DNA from: Mycobacterium sp. IS-1742
GTDB lineage: Bacteria; Actinomycetota; Actinomycetes; Mycobacteriales; Mycobacteriaceae
DNA: 64,000 bases
Assembly (NCBI RefSeq): GCF_001500125.1
Contig: NZ_LQIV01000016.1
Location: forward strand, 28,687-92,686
Direction of reading: 5' to 3'
Shown here: positions 17,793 to 25,265 of the stretch, piece by piece
Layout of the letters: every line of letters starts with the position of its first letter
How positions within the stretch are numbered: position 1 is the first letter of the stretch
The notes under the pieces: model-generated
What the model was told of the DNA's origin: nothing
What the model saw: the letters and a program-made list of their open reading frames with translations, nothing else
The model's database searches: none
Position numbers and translations under genes: made by a program

Positions 17793-17821
17793 ACGCCGGA
17801 ACCCCCGCATCCTCGGGAAAT

Positions 17822-17864
17822 CCCCCTAGTGGCGCGGACCCCCTAACGGCAAACCCCCTAACGG
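17822..17864 (+). promoter_or_regulatory. Cluster of three CCCCCTAACGG-like boxes (candidate IniR sites)
   Basis: CCCCCTAGTGG (17822-17832), CCCCCTAACGG (17839-17849) and CCCCCTAACGG (17854-17864) are direct repeats in the divergent intergenic region between the Hsp70-like/iniR operon and the IniB-domain gene. The last box starts 62 bp before the TAGCAT hexamer at 17916. The same arrangement precedes iniB. A role as the IniR target is inferred from location and repetition. Confidence 0.6.
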
Positions 17865-17915
17865 CCCGGGGTCAGGAGTGGGCTGTGCACCGATCCCGGC
17901 GACGCCCAGCGTGCA

Positions 17916-17921
17916 TAGCAT
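17916..17921 (+). promoter_or_regulatory. Candidate -10 (TAGCAT) for the IniB-domain gene
   Basis: TAGCAT fits the mycobacterial -10, with a transcript start near 17928 and a 5' leader of about 74 nt. The leader contains a GTCGGG/CCCGAC hairpin near 17933-17953 and an AAAGGTG Shine-Dalgarno before the ATG at 18002. Confidence 0.4.
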
Positions 17922-18001
17922 CGTGACAAGCAGTCGGGGGACTGGCTCCCGACCCGCATGAACAAGGTCCGCCATGGGATCGGTAATGGAAAAGGTGCGC
18001 G

Positions 18002-18514
18002 ATGGCTAACTCGTTACTCGACTTCGTGATGTCGCTGGTGCGAGACCCGGACGCAGCCGCACGCTACGCCGCCGATCCCGCCGCCGCCATCGCCGATGCC
18101 CAGCTGTCCGACGTGACCAGTGTCGACGTCGACAATCTCATCCCGGTGGTGACGGAGTCCATGCCGATGGCGGCGCCGTCGGCCGGCCTGGACCCGTTCG
18201 GGGCGGAGGCCGCGGGCAACGTGTGGTCCAGCGGCGCGGCCACTGCCGCCTTCGACGCGTTCGCCGATCCGGCGCCCGCAGCGGCTGTCATCGACACCGC
18301 GTCCGCCGTCATCGACACCAGCGACGGGTTCGATCCGGCCGTCGAGGCCCTCACCTCACCCGACCCTCTGGTCGGCACGGCATCGCCGCAGTTCGCGGAC
18401 CCGGTTCTCGACGATGCGGCGCCCGCGGGCACGGGCCTCGACGACGTGTGGGGTGCGGCGGTCGACGACGCCCAGCCGGCCGACCATGCCCCCGGGTTCG
18501 ACCTGTTCGACTGA
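18002..18514 (+). CDS. IniB N-terminal-domain protein (Rv0340-like)
   Basis: 170-residue protein whose first ~50 residues form the same domain as IniB: LLDFVMSLVRDP..A..Y..DP..AI.DA.L.DVTSVD. The rest is low-complexity, rich in Ala, Asp, Pro and Val, acidic, and ends in GFDLFD. There is no signal peptide or membrane helix. In M. tuberculosis the equivalent position between Rv0339c and iniB is held by Rv0340. It starts at an ATG preceded by AAAGGTG and is followed 20 nt after the stop by a strong intrinsic terminator, so it is transcribed separately from iniB. The function of the domain is not known. Confidence 0.75.
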   Translation: MANSLLDFVMSLVRDPDAAARYAADPAAAIADAQLSDVTSVDVDNLIPVVTESMPMAAPSAGLDPFGAEAAGNVWSSGAATAAFDAFADPAPAAAVIDTASAVIDTSDGFDPAVEALTSPDPLVGTASPQFADPVLDDAAPAGTGLDDVWGAAVDDAQPADHAPGFDLFD

Positions 18515-18534
18515 CCTCGCCAGCACAACCGAAG

Positions 18535-18566
18535 CCCGCACGGATTCCGATCCGTGCGGGTTTTTT
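18535..18566 (+). terminator. Intrinsic terminator between the IniB-domain gene and iniB
   Basis: A perfect 11-bp stem (CCCGCACGGAT pairing with ATCCGTGCGGG), a TCCG loop and six T residues follow. This is the clearest rho-independent terminator in the window. Confidence 0.93.
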
Positions 18567-18614
18567 GGCGTCTGAGCTGTGAGTATTCCGTTCTCCCCGC
18601 AGGCCCCCGGCCTA

Positions 18615-18658
18615 TCCCCTAATCCCCTAACCGGGTGGTGCGCACACCCCCTACGCGG
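18615..18658 (+). promoter_or_regulatory. CCCCTAA box cluster upstream of iniB (candidate IniR sites)
   Basis: TCCCCTAAT (18615-18623), TCCCCTAACCGG (18623-18634) and CCCCCTACGCGG (18647-18658) repeat the motif found at 17822-17864. The last box again starts 62 bp before a TANNNT hexamer (18709). A GTGCGCAC palindrome lies between the second and third boxes. Confidence 0.6.
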
Positions 18659-18708
18659 GTCGGCGAGGCAGGGGTGGCAACCCCGTTTGCCGGGTGTCGC
18701 GAACTCCA

Positions 18709-18714
18709 TAACGT
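18709..18714 (+). promoter_or_regulatory. Candidate -10 (TAACGT) of the iniBAC promoter
   Basis: TAACGT is about 70 bp upstream of the iniB ATG, with the box cluster 51 bp upstream of it. The hexamer was picked partly because its spacing matches the other promoter, so it needs direct mapping. Confidence 0.35.
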
Positions 18715-18783
18715 GGTGTCCAGATCGCCGGAGGGCCGGCGAGACAACCTCCCCGGCACCCGGGAAGACAGAAAGGCAGTCAC

Positions 18784-19851
18784 ATGACCAGCATCATCGA
18801 CTTCATCCTCGATCTGTTCCGCAACCCGGCCTCGGCGGCCTCCTTCGTCGTCGACCCGGACGGTGCGCTGCGCGACGCGGGCCTGCCGAACGTGACCGCC
18901 GCGCAGCTGGCGTCGGTGGCCGCCACGGCCGCTCCCGCCGGCTACGCGCTCGGCGGCGGCGACCCGATCGTCGGCCTGCAGCGGGCGGTCGCCGACCACC
19001 ACCAGCTCGCCTCGAACTTCGCCTCGCCGTTCTCGCCGCAGACCTCGTTCGCGCCGACGACCGAGTTCGCCAGCCGCAACGACACCGACCTGCTCAGCGG
19101 GAACAACGTCCCGGTCGCCAGCCCCATCCAGGACGCAGGCGCCAACGCCCAGAACGGAGCCTTCAACCTCGGCTTCGGTGACATCACCCTCGGCGACAAG
19201 ACCTCCAACACCGCCACCAACGGCGGCGTGGTGGTCGCCGGCGACAACGACGGCGACATCGTCAGCGGTGACGGCGCGGCGCTCGGTGACGGCAACACGA
19301 TGAACAACGGCGACATCCTCGCCGGCTCCGGCTCCAACGTGGTCGTCGGCAAGGACAACGAGGTCGAGGACAACTCGCAGACCGCGGGTGGCGACCTCAT
19401 CGCCGACAACGACGCCCCGGTGCTCAACGACGTCGACACCAGCGGCGGCAACGGCGGCGGCGCCGACGGCGGCGGCAGCCTGATCGGGATCGGCGGCGGC
19501 AACGCGGTCGGCGGTGACGGCGGCAACGGTGGCGGCATCATCATCACCGACAACGACGTGAACGCCGGGACGCAGATCGACGGCGACTACGGCAGCGACA
19601 ACGTCGAGGACAACTCGGTCAACACCTCGGTGGAGACCAACACCTCGACCTCGACCGAGAGCTCGATCGAGGACAACTCCTCGAGCTACGAGTCGAACAT
19701 CGGCTCCGGCAACGACACCGCGATCGGCTCGGGCAACGAGACCAACACGTCGCTGTTCTCGGGCAACGAGACGAACACCGGCTTCGAGACCGACCTGAGC
19801 GCAGACGTGGCCTCGAACAACGACACCAACACCGGTCTGGACGCGTTCTGA
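18784..19851 (+). CDS. iniB: IniB, Gly/Asn-rich isoniazid-inducible protein
   Basis: 355 residues, first gene of iniBAC, the operon known to be induced by inhibitors of mycobacterial envelope synthesis. Residues 1 to about 50 are the IniB N-terminal domain (IIDFILDLFRNP...DPDGALRDAGLPNVTAAQLASV). Residues ~100-230 are rich in Gly, Asn, Asp and Val, with rungs of the type GD.IVSGDGAALGDGN. Residues ~230-260 are Gly-rich. The rest is an acidic Asn/Ser/Thr/Glu stretch with repeated GSGN[D/E]T and GNETNT. There is no signal peptide. A GAAAGG Shine-Dalgarno precedes the ATG. Known homologues are described as glycine-rich cell-wall-associated proteins; biochemical function is unknown. Confidence 0.92.
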   Translation: MTSIIDFILDLFRNPASAASFVVDPDGALRDAGLPNVTAAQLASVAATAAPAGYALGGGDPIVGLQRAVADHHQLASNFASPFSPQTSFAPTTEFASRNDTDLLSGNNVPVASPIQDAGANAQNGAFNLGFGDITLGDKTSNTATNGGVVVAGDNDGDIVSGDGAALGDGNTMNNGDILAGSGSNVVVGKDNEVEDNSQTAGGDLIADNDAPVLNDVDTSGGNGGGADGGGSLIGIGGGNAVGGDGGNGGGIIITDNDVNAGTQIDGDYGSDNVEDNSVNTSVETNTSTSTESSIEDNSSSYESNIGSGNDTAIGSGNETNTSLFSGNETNTGFETDLSADVASNNDTNTGLDAF

Positions 19852-19871
19852 CCGACAACCGGATAGCGCGA

Positions 19872-19900
19872 CTGGCGGGGACCGACATGGTCCCCGCCAG
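19872..19900 (+). terminator. Strong hairpin between iniB and iniA (no T-run)
   Basis: Perfect 12-bp stem (CTGGCGGGGACC with GGTCCCCGCCAG) around GACAT, 20 nt after the iniB stop and 46 nt before iniA. Without a T-run it may be a partial terminator, an RNA processing site or an mRNA stabiliser, setting iniB above iniA/iniC. Confidence 0.7.
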
Positions 19901-19946
19901 TTCGCGCGCTTACCGTGAGAGCAACTCCGTGTGAGAGAAGGGCGTC

Positions 19947-21794
19947 ATGACCCAGCCGGCCAAGGCCGATCCGCGCCGCGTCATCGGTGAGCTGATCGAG
20001 CACACCACCAAGATCGCCGAGACCCAGGACCGCGGCGACCTGGTGGCGCGGCTGGCGCGCGCCCGCACCCGCCTCGGCGACCCACAGATCCGGGTGGTGA
20101 TCGCCGGGCAGCTCAAACAGGGCAAGAGCATGCTGCTCAACTCGCTGCTCAACATGCCGGTGGCCCGCGTCGGCGACGACGAGTCGACGGTGCTGGCCAC
20201 CGTCGTCTCGTACGCCGAACAGCCGTCGGCGCGGTTGGTGGTGGCGCGGCCCGAGGGCGAGGAACCCGAACTCATCGAGATCCCGACCACCGACCTCGGC
20301 AAGGACCTTCGCCGCGCGCCGCAGGCCGGCGGACGGGAGGTGCTGCGCGTCGAGGTGACCGTGCCCAGCCCGCTGCTCAAGGGCGGCCTGGCGTTCGTCG
20401 ACACACCGGGCGTCGGCGGCCACGGGCAACCCCACCTGTCGGCCACCCTCGGCCTGCTGCCCGACGCCGACGCGATGCTGATGATCAGCGACACCAGCCA
20501 GGAGTTCACCGAGCCGGAGATGACGTTCATCCGGCAGGCCCTGGAGATCTGCCCGGTCGCCGCGATCGTCGCGACCAAGACGGACCTGTATCCGCACTGG
20601 CGACAGATCCTCGACGCCAACGCCGCCCACCTGCACCGCGCCGGTGTCACCACCCCGGTGATCCCCGCCTCGTCGACGCTGCGTAGCCACGCCGTCCAGC
20701 TCAACGACAAGGAACTCAACGAGGAGTCCAATTTCCCGGCGGTCGTGAAGTTCCTCTCCGAGCAGGTGCTCTCCCGCAACAGCGACCGCGTCCGCGATCA
20801 GGTGGTCGGCGAGATCCGCGCCGCGGCCGAACACCTCTCGATGGCGGTGCAGTCGGAACTGTCCGCGCTCGACGACCCACAGGCGGGCGGCACCCTGACC
20901 GCCGACCTGGAGCGTCGCAAGAAGGAGGCCGAGGAGGCGCTGCAGCAGACCGCGCTGTGGCAGCAGGTGCTCAACGACGGCATCGCCGACCTGACCGCCG
21001 ACGTCGACCACGATCTGCGGCAGCGCTTCCGCAACATCACCTTCCACACCGAACGGGTCATCGACTCCGGCGACCCGACGCTGCACTGGGCCGAGATCGG
21101 GGCGGAACTCGAGGACGCCGTGGCGACCGCCGTGGGCGACAACTTCGTGTGGGCCTACCAACGGGCGGAGGCGCTGGCGGCCGAGGTGGCCCGCACGTTC
21201 ATGGAGGCCGGGTTGGACGCGGTGCGGATGCCCGCGATCGACGCCAGGGAGATGGGGGCGGAGTTCGGCGAGTTCCGGTCGCTGGCGCAGCTGGAGGCCA
21301 AACCGCTCAAGATGGGCCACAAGATCGTCACCGGGATGCGCGGGTCGTACGGCGGCGTGCTGATGTTCGGCATGCTGACCTCGTTCGCCGGGCTCGGCAT
21401 GTTCAACCCGCTGTCGCTCGGGGCCGGCTTCGTCCTCGGCCGCAAGGCCTATAAGGAGGACATGGAGAACCGGATGTTGCGGGTGCGCAGCGAGGCGAAG
21501 ACCAACGTCCGGCGGTTCGTCGACGACGTGGCGTTCGTGGTCGGCAAGGAATCCCGCGACCGGCTCAAAGGCATCCAGCGTCAACTGCGCGACCACTACC
21601 GTGAGATCGCCAACCAGACGACCCGCTCGCTCAACGAATCGCTGCAGGCCACGATCGCCGCGGCCAAACTCGAGGAGTCCGAACGCAACGCCCGCACCAA
21701 GGAGCTGCGACGGCAGCTCAACATCCTGCGGCAGGTCATCGACCATGCCGAGAAGCTCGCCACGCCTGCCGCGGCGCCGGTCGCCGCCCCCTGA
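19947..21794 (+). CDS. iniA: IniA, dynamin-like GTPase
   Basis: 615-residue bacterial dynamin-family protein, member of iniBAC. G1/P-loop GQLKQGKS (residues 54-61), G3 DTPG (152-155) and G4 TKTD (209-212) are intact. Long helices flank a hydrophobic paddle region (about 466-495, VLMFGMLTSFAGLGMFNPLSLGAGFVLG) that fits membrane insertion. IniA of M. smegmatis is known structurally as a dynamin-like protein able to act on membranes, and iniA affects tolerance to isoniazid and ethambutol. A GAGAAGGG Shine-Dalgarno precedes the ATG. Expected on the inner face of the plasma membrane, working with IniC. Confidence 0.95.
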   Translation: MTQPAKADPRRVIGELIEHTTKIAETQDRGDLVARLARARTRLGDPQIRVVIAGQLKQGKSMLLNSLLNMPVARVGDDESTVLATVVSYAEQPSARLVVARPEGEEPELIEIPTTDLGKDLRRAPQAGGREVLRVEVTVPSPLLKGGLAFVDTPGVGGHGQPHLSATLGLLPDADAMLMISDTSQEFTEPEMTFIRQALEICPVAAIVATKTDLYPHWRQILDANAAHLHRAGVTTPVIPASSTLRSHAVQLNDKELNEESNFPAVVKFLSEQVLSRNSDRVRDQVVGEIRAAAEHLSMAVQSELSALDDPQAGGTLTADLERRKKEAEEALQQTALWQQVLNDGIADLTADVDHDLRQRFRNITFHTERVIDSGDPTLHWAEIGAELEDAVATAVGDNFVWAYQRAEALAAEVARTFMEAGLDAVRMPAIDAREMGAEFGEFRSLAQLEAKPLKMGHKIVTGMRGSYGGVLMFGMLTSFAGLGMFNPLSLGAGFVLGRKAYKEDMENRMLRVRSEAKTNVRRFVDDVAFVVGKESRDRLKGIQRQLRDHYREIANQTTRSLNESLQATIAAAKLEESERNARTKELRRQLNILRQVIDHAEKLATPAAAPVAAP

Positions 21795-21861
21795 CCCGCG
21801 GGCGGGGTCTGGCAAGCTCAATGGGTCAGCAGTCGGGTAACGGGAACGGACTGGGCGAACC

Positions 21862-23364
21862 CTGAGCACAAGCGACCACGTGCGCGCGATCCTGGGCGGC
21901 ACCATCGCGGCCTACCGGGAGGATCCGGCGTACCGCCAGCGCCCCGACGTGCACAACGAACTCGAGCGCATCGGCGCCCGGCTCAACCAGCCGATCCGCA
22001 TCGCGCTGGCCGGCACGCTGAAGGCCGGTAAGTCGACGCTGGTCAACGCGCTCGTCGGCGAGGAGATCGCCCCCACCGACGCCACCGAGGCCACCCGCAT
22101 CGTCACGTGGTTCCGCCACGGACCCACCCCGAAGGTGACCGCCAACCACCGCGGCGGCCGGCGCTCGAATGTGCCGATCGCCCGGGATCCGCACGAGCGC
22201 GGCCTGACCTTCGACCTCGCCCGGCTGGACCCCAACGACGTGCTCGACCTCGACGTGGAGTGGCCGGCCGCCGAACTGATCGACGCGACCATCATCGACA
22301 CCCCGGGCACCTCCTCGCTGTCCCGCGACGTGTCGGCGCGCACGCTGCGGCTGCTGGTGCCCGACGACGGGGTGCCGCGGGTCGATGCCGTGGTATTCCT
22401 GCTCCGCACGCTCAACGCCGCCGACATCGCGCTGCTCAAGCAGATCGGTGAACTGGTCGGCGGCTCGGCGGGGGCGCTCGGCGTCATCGGGGTGGCCTCG
22501 CGCGCCGACGAGATCGGCGCCGGGCGCATCGACGCGATGCTCTCGGCCAAGGACGTCGCCACCCGGTTCACCGGGGAGATGGACCGCACCGGCATCTGCC
22601 AGGCGGTCGTGCCGGTGTCGGGACTGCTCGCGCTGACCGCGCGGACCCTGCGCCAGAGCGAGTTCGTCGCGCTGGAGAAGCTCGCGGGCGTGGACCCCGC
22701 CGAGCTGGCGAAGGCCATGCTGTCGGTGGACCGGTTCGTGCGTGAGGACAGCCCGTTGCCGGTCGACGCGGCGACCCGGGCCGCGCTGCTGGACCGGTTC
22801 GGCATGTTCGGTGTGCGCATCTCGATCGCCGTGCTGCGGGCCGGGGTGAAGGATTCGGTGGCGCTGGCCGACGAACTGCTCGAACGCAGCGGCCTGGTGG
22901 CGTTGCGCGACGTGATCGACCAGCAGTTCGCGCAGCGATCGGACCTGCTCAAGGCGCATACGGCGCTGTTGTCGCTGCGGCAGTTCGTCCAGCTGAACCC
23001 GATCTACGCGACGCCGTACATCATCGCCGACATCGATCCGCTCCTGGCCGACACCCACGCGTTCGAGGAGCTCAGGTTGCTGAGCCAGCTGCGGTCGCGG
23101 GCGACCACCCTGACCGACGACGAGATGGCGTCGCTGCGGCGGTTGATCGGCGGCTCGGGGACGGACGCGGCGAGCCGGCTGGGGCTGCAGCCCGAGGACC
23201 CCTACGACGGGCCCCGCGCGGCCTTCGCCGCGGCCCAGCGGTGGCGCAGGCGGGCCGAGCATCCGCTCAACGATCCGTTCACCGCGAGGGCTTGCCGGGC
23301 TGCGGTCCGCAGTGCCGAAGCGCTGGTCGCCTCGTATGCGGCGAAAGGTCGCGGATTCGCTTAA
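21862..23364 (+). CDS. iniC: IniC, dynamin-like GTPase; probable CTG start
   Basis: Second dynamin-like GTPase of the operon, 500 residues from 21862. P-loop AGTLKAGKS and G3 DTPG are intact; the G4 motif is degenerate (ASRAD instead of TKxD). The first standard start is GTG at 21880. Reading in frame from CTG at 21862 gives M-S-T-S-D-H-V-R-A-I, which matches the N-terminus I recall for IniC of M. tuberculosis. CTG is therefore proposed, and the difference is only six residues. The C-terminal half is helical and lacks a clear transmembrane helix. It is 67 nt downstream of iniA and probably partners it. Confidence 0.92.
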   Translation: MSTSDHVRAILGGTIAAYREDPAYRQRPDVHNELERIGARLNQPIRIALAGTLKAGKSTLVNALVGEEIAPTDATEATRIVTWFRHGPTPKVTANHRGGRRSNVPIARDPHERGLTFDLARLDPNDVLDLDVEWPAAELIDATIIDTPGTSSLSRDVSARTLRLLVPDDGVPRVDAVVFLLRTLNAADIALLKQIGELVGGSAGALGVIGVASRADEIGAGRIDAMLSAKDVATRFTGEMDRTGICQAVVPVSGLLALTARTLRQSEFVALEKLAGVDPAELAKAMLSVDRFVREDSPLPVDAATRAALLDRFGMFGVRISIAVLRAGVKDSVALADELLERSGLVALRDVIDQQFAQRSDLLKAHTALLSLRQFVQLNPIYATPYIIADIDPLLADTHAFEELRLLSQLRSRATTLTDDEMASLRRLIGGSGTDAASRLGLQPEDPYDGPRAAFAAAQRWRRRAEHPLNDPFTARACRAAVRSAEALVASYAAKGRGFA

Positions 23365-23394
23365 CGTTTGACCGCGCGCCGACGACAAAGAGGT

Positions 23395-25251
23395 ATGCGC
23401 ACTTCTCTCGGCGTATCCCTCGGCGCGGCCAACCTGGTCGCCGTGGCCGACGGACGCCCGATCATCCGGCCCGCGGTGCTCACTCTGGGCGGGTCGACGA
23501 TCACCGGTTTCGTGGACCGCGTCGGCGATCCCGTACCTCTGATCGCGCCCGACGGATCGGCACACTACGGCGGGCAGCTCGCCGCCGCCGCGATCGAGGC
23601 GATCACCCGCGCCGCCCACCCGTACCGGCGCCCCGACAGCGTGGCCGTGGCCGTGCCCGCGCACTGGTCGCCGACTGCGGTGGCGGCGTTGAGCGCCGTG
23701 ATCCCGCAGTCGACCGTCGTCTCCGACGCCGTCGCGGCGCTCACCGCACTGCAGGCCAACCCCGGACTGCCCGCGCGGGGCGTCGTCGCGCTGTGCGACT
23801 TCGGGGCGAGCGGTACCGGCATCACGCTCGCCGACGCGGGCGACGGGTTCCGTGTGATCGGCGAGACCGTCCGCTACGACGACTTCTCCGGAGACCTGAT
23901 CGACCAGGCCGTGCTGCAGCACGTGCTCGCCGATCTCGAGGTGGACCCGAGCGGGACGTCGGCGGTCGCGTCGCTGCAGGCGCTGCGCGAGGAGTCGCGC
24001 GCCGCCAAGGAGCGGCTGTCCGTGCAGACCGCGACGGCACTGACCGGTCCGCACGCCAACGTGCGGCTGACCCGGCCGGAACTCGACTCGCTGCTGGCCG
24101 GCCCGCTCGCCGGGTTCGTCGACACCGTCATCGACGTGCTGCACCGCAACGGGGTGGTGCCCGCGCAGCTCGCCGCGGTCGCCACAGTAGGTGGTGGGGC
24201 GCGTATACCGCTTGTCACACAACGTCTTTCGGAGGCGTTGCGGCTGCCGGTGATCACCGGGCCCTACGCGCAGGTCGCCGCGGCGGCGGGTGCGCAGCTG
24301 CTCGCGTCGCGCGGGGGGGAACTGGAGGCCGTCACCACGATCGCCCCCGTGCCCGACGCGTTCGTGAGCGACGCCCCCGCGACCGAGGCCGCGATCCCGC
24401 TGGCCTGGTCCGCCGAGACCGTCGACTTCGACGCGGCGACGCAGTACGTGCAGCCCGTCTACGACGCCGCGATGGCCCGGCCCGGGATGCACTTCGACCA
24501 GGCGCCGGTCGAGGAGGCCCCGGACGGCTCGCCGTGGTTCCGCAAGCCGGGGGCGCTGTTCGCCGGTGCCGCCTGTCTGGCGGCCCTGGCGGCGACGGGT
24601 CTGATCCTCACCTCGCAGACCGGCGACGCGGAGGCGGTGCAGGCCGGGGCCTCGGGGATCACCGCGCCGGTGGCGACGCAGCCGATCGACCAACCGGCCC
24701 AGCCGGTCGAGGCCCCGCAGCAGGGGGCCCCGGCTCCGGCCGTCACCGAACGGGTGGCCGCCGCGGCCCCGCGGCCCGCGCCGAGGGCGGTCCGGCCGCC
24801 GTCGCAGCCGAGCCCGAACAGCGCGGCCGAGCGGCGGGTGGCGTCGAAGCAGGTGGCGCCGCGGCCGGCGGCACCTGCTCCCGCGCCCGCGCCGCGTGCC
24901 CCGGTACCCGCTGCCCCTCCGGCGCCCGCGCCGTCGATGGGTCTGCCTCGGCTCCCGCTGCCGGCGTTCACGCCGCGGCCGGCTCCGTCGCCGCCGTGCT
25001 CGGCGCCGGCTCCGTCGCAACCCGCACCGTCGCCTGAGCCGGCACCCGAACCGGAGCCGACGCAGGAGCCCGCACCGCAACCGGAGCCGACGCAGGAGCC
25101 CGCCCCACAGCCGGAGCCCGAGCCCGCACCGGAGCCGGAGCCGACCGCCGCGCCGCAGCCGACGCAGGAGCCCGCGCCGCAGCCGTCAGCGGAGCCCACG
25201 GTCGAGCCGGCGCCGTCGGAGTGCGTGCCGGACGCCGAAACCGTCTGCTAG
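23395..25251 (+). CDS. Second degenerate Hsp70-like protein with membrane helix and Pro/Glu-rich tail
   Basis: 618-residue paralogue of the protein at 15953. Shared landmarks include GFVDRVGDPVPL, AVPAHW, PGLPxRGV, TVRYxxFSGDxIDQAxLxHVLA and VGGGxxIPLVTQRLSE. The phosphate-1 loop is LGVSLGAAN and the phosphate-2 loop CDFGASGTGITL, both lacking canonical catalytic residues. SPWFRKPGAL (Trp381) precedes one helix (about 388-405). An outside tail of about 210 residues, rich in Pro, Ala, Glu and Gln, follows and ends in SECVPDAETVC, with three tail cysteines in all. ATG at 23395 aligns with the paralogue's N-terminus; TTG at 23368, 3 nt after the iniC stop, is an alternative because the AAAGAGG before the ATG sits too close. 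Probably the last gene of the iniBAC transcript. Confidence 0.8.
   Translation: MRTSLGVSLGAANLVAVADGRPIIRPAVLTLGGSTITGFVDRVGDPVPLIAPDGSAHYGGQLAAAAIEAITRAAHPYRRPDSVAVAVPAHWSPTAVAALSAVIPQSTVVSDAVAALTALQANPGLPARGVVALCDFGASGTGITLADAGDGFRVIGETVRYDDFSGDLIDQAVLQHVLADLEVDPSGTSAVASLQALREESRAAKERLSVQTATALTGPHANVRLTRPELDSLLAGPLAGFVDTVIDVLHRNGVVPAQLAAVATVGGGARIPLVTQRLSEALRLPVITGPYAQVAAAAGAQLLASRGGELEAVTTIAPVPDAFVSDAPATEAAIPLAWSAETVDFDAATQYVQPVYDAAMARPGMHFDQAPVEEAPDGSPWFRKPGALFAGAACLAALAATGLILTSQTGDAEAVQAGASGITAPVATQPIDQPAQPVEAPQQGAPAPAVTERVAAAAPRPAPRAVRPPSQPSPNSAAERRVASKQVAPRPAAPAPAPAPRAPVPAAPPAPAPSMGLPRLPLPAFTPRPAPSPPCSAPAPSQPAPSPEPAPEPEPTQEPAPQPEPTQEPAPQPEPEPAPEPEPTAAPQPTQEPAPQPSAEPTVEPAPSECVPDAETVC
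25051..25182 (+). repeat. 30-bp repeats encoding PEPTQEPAPQ
   Basis: Two adjacent near-identical 30-bp units (25051-25080 and 25081-25110) and a third diverged copy at 25153-25182 encode [P]E/Q-P-T-Q-E-P-A-P-Q in the outside tail of the Hsp70-like protein. Confidence 0.8.
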
Positions 25252-25265
25252 GCGCGCCGAACCGC

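Noticed and set aside
17929..21838. AGCAGTCGGG 10-mer seen before the IniB-domain gene and between iniA and iniC
   Set aside because: Only two copies, one in a short gap before iniC with no promoter features; likely chance.
23368..23397. TTG 23368 as start of the second Hsp70-like gene
   Set aside because: Adds nine basic residues absent from the paralogue; kept only as an alternative because the ATG has a poorly spaced Shine-Dalgarno.
21826..25080. Minus-strand open frame of 1084 codons
   Set aside because: Antisense to iniC and the second Hsp70-like gene, whose motifs are unambiguous.
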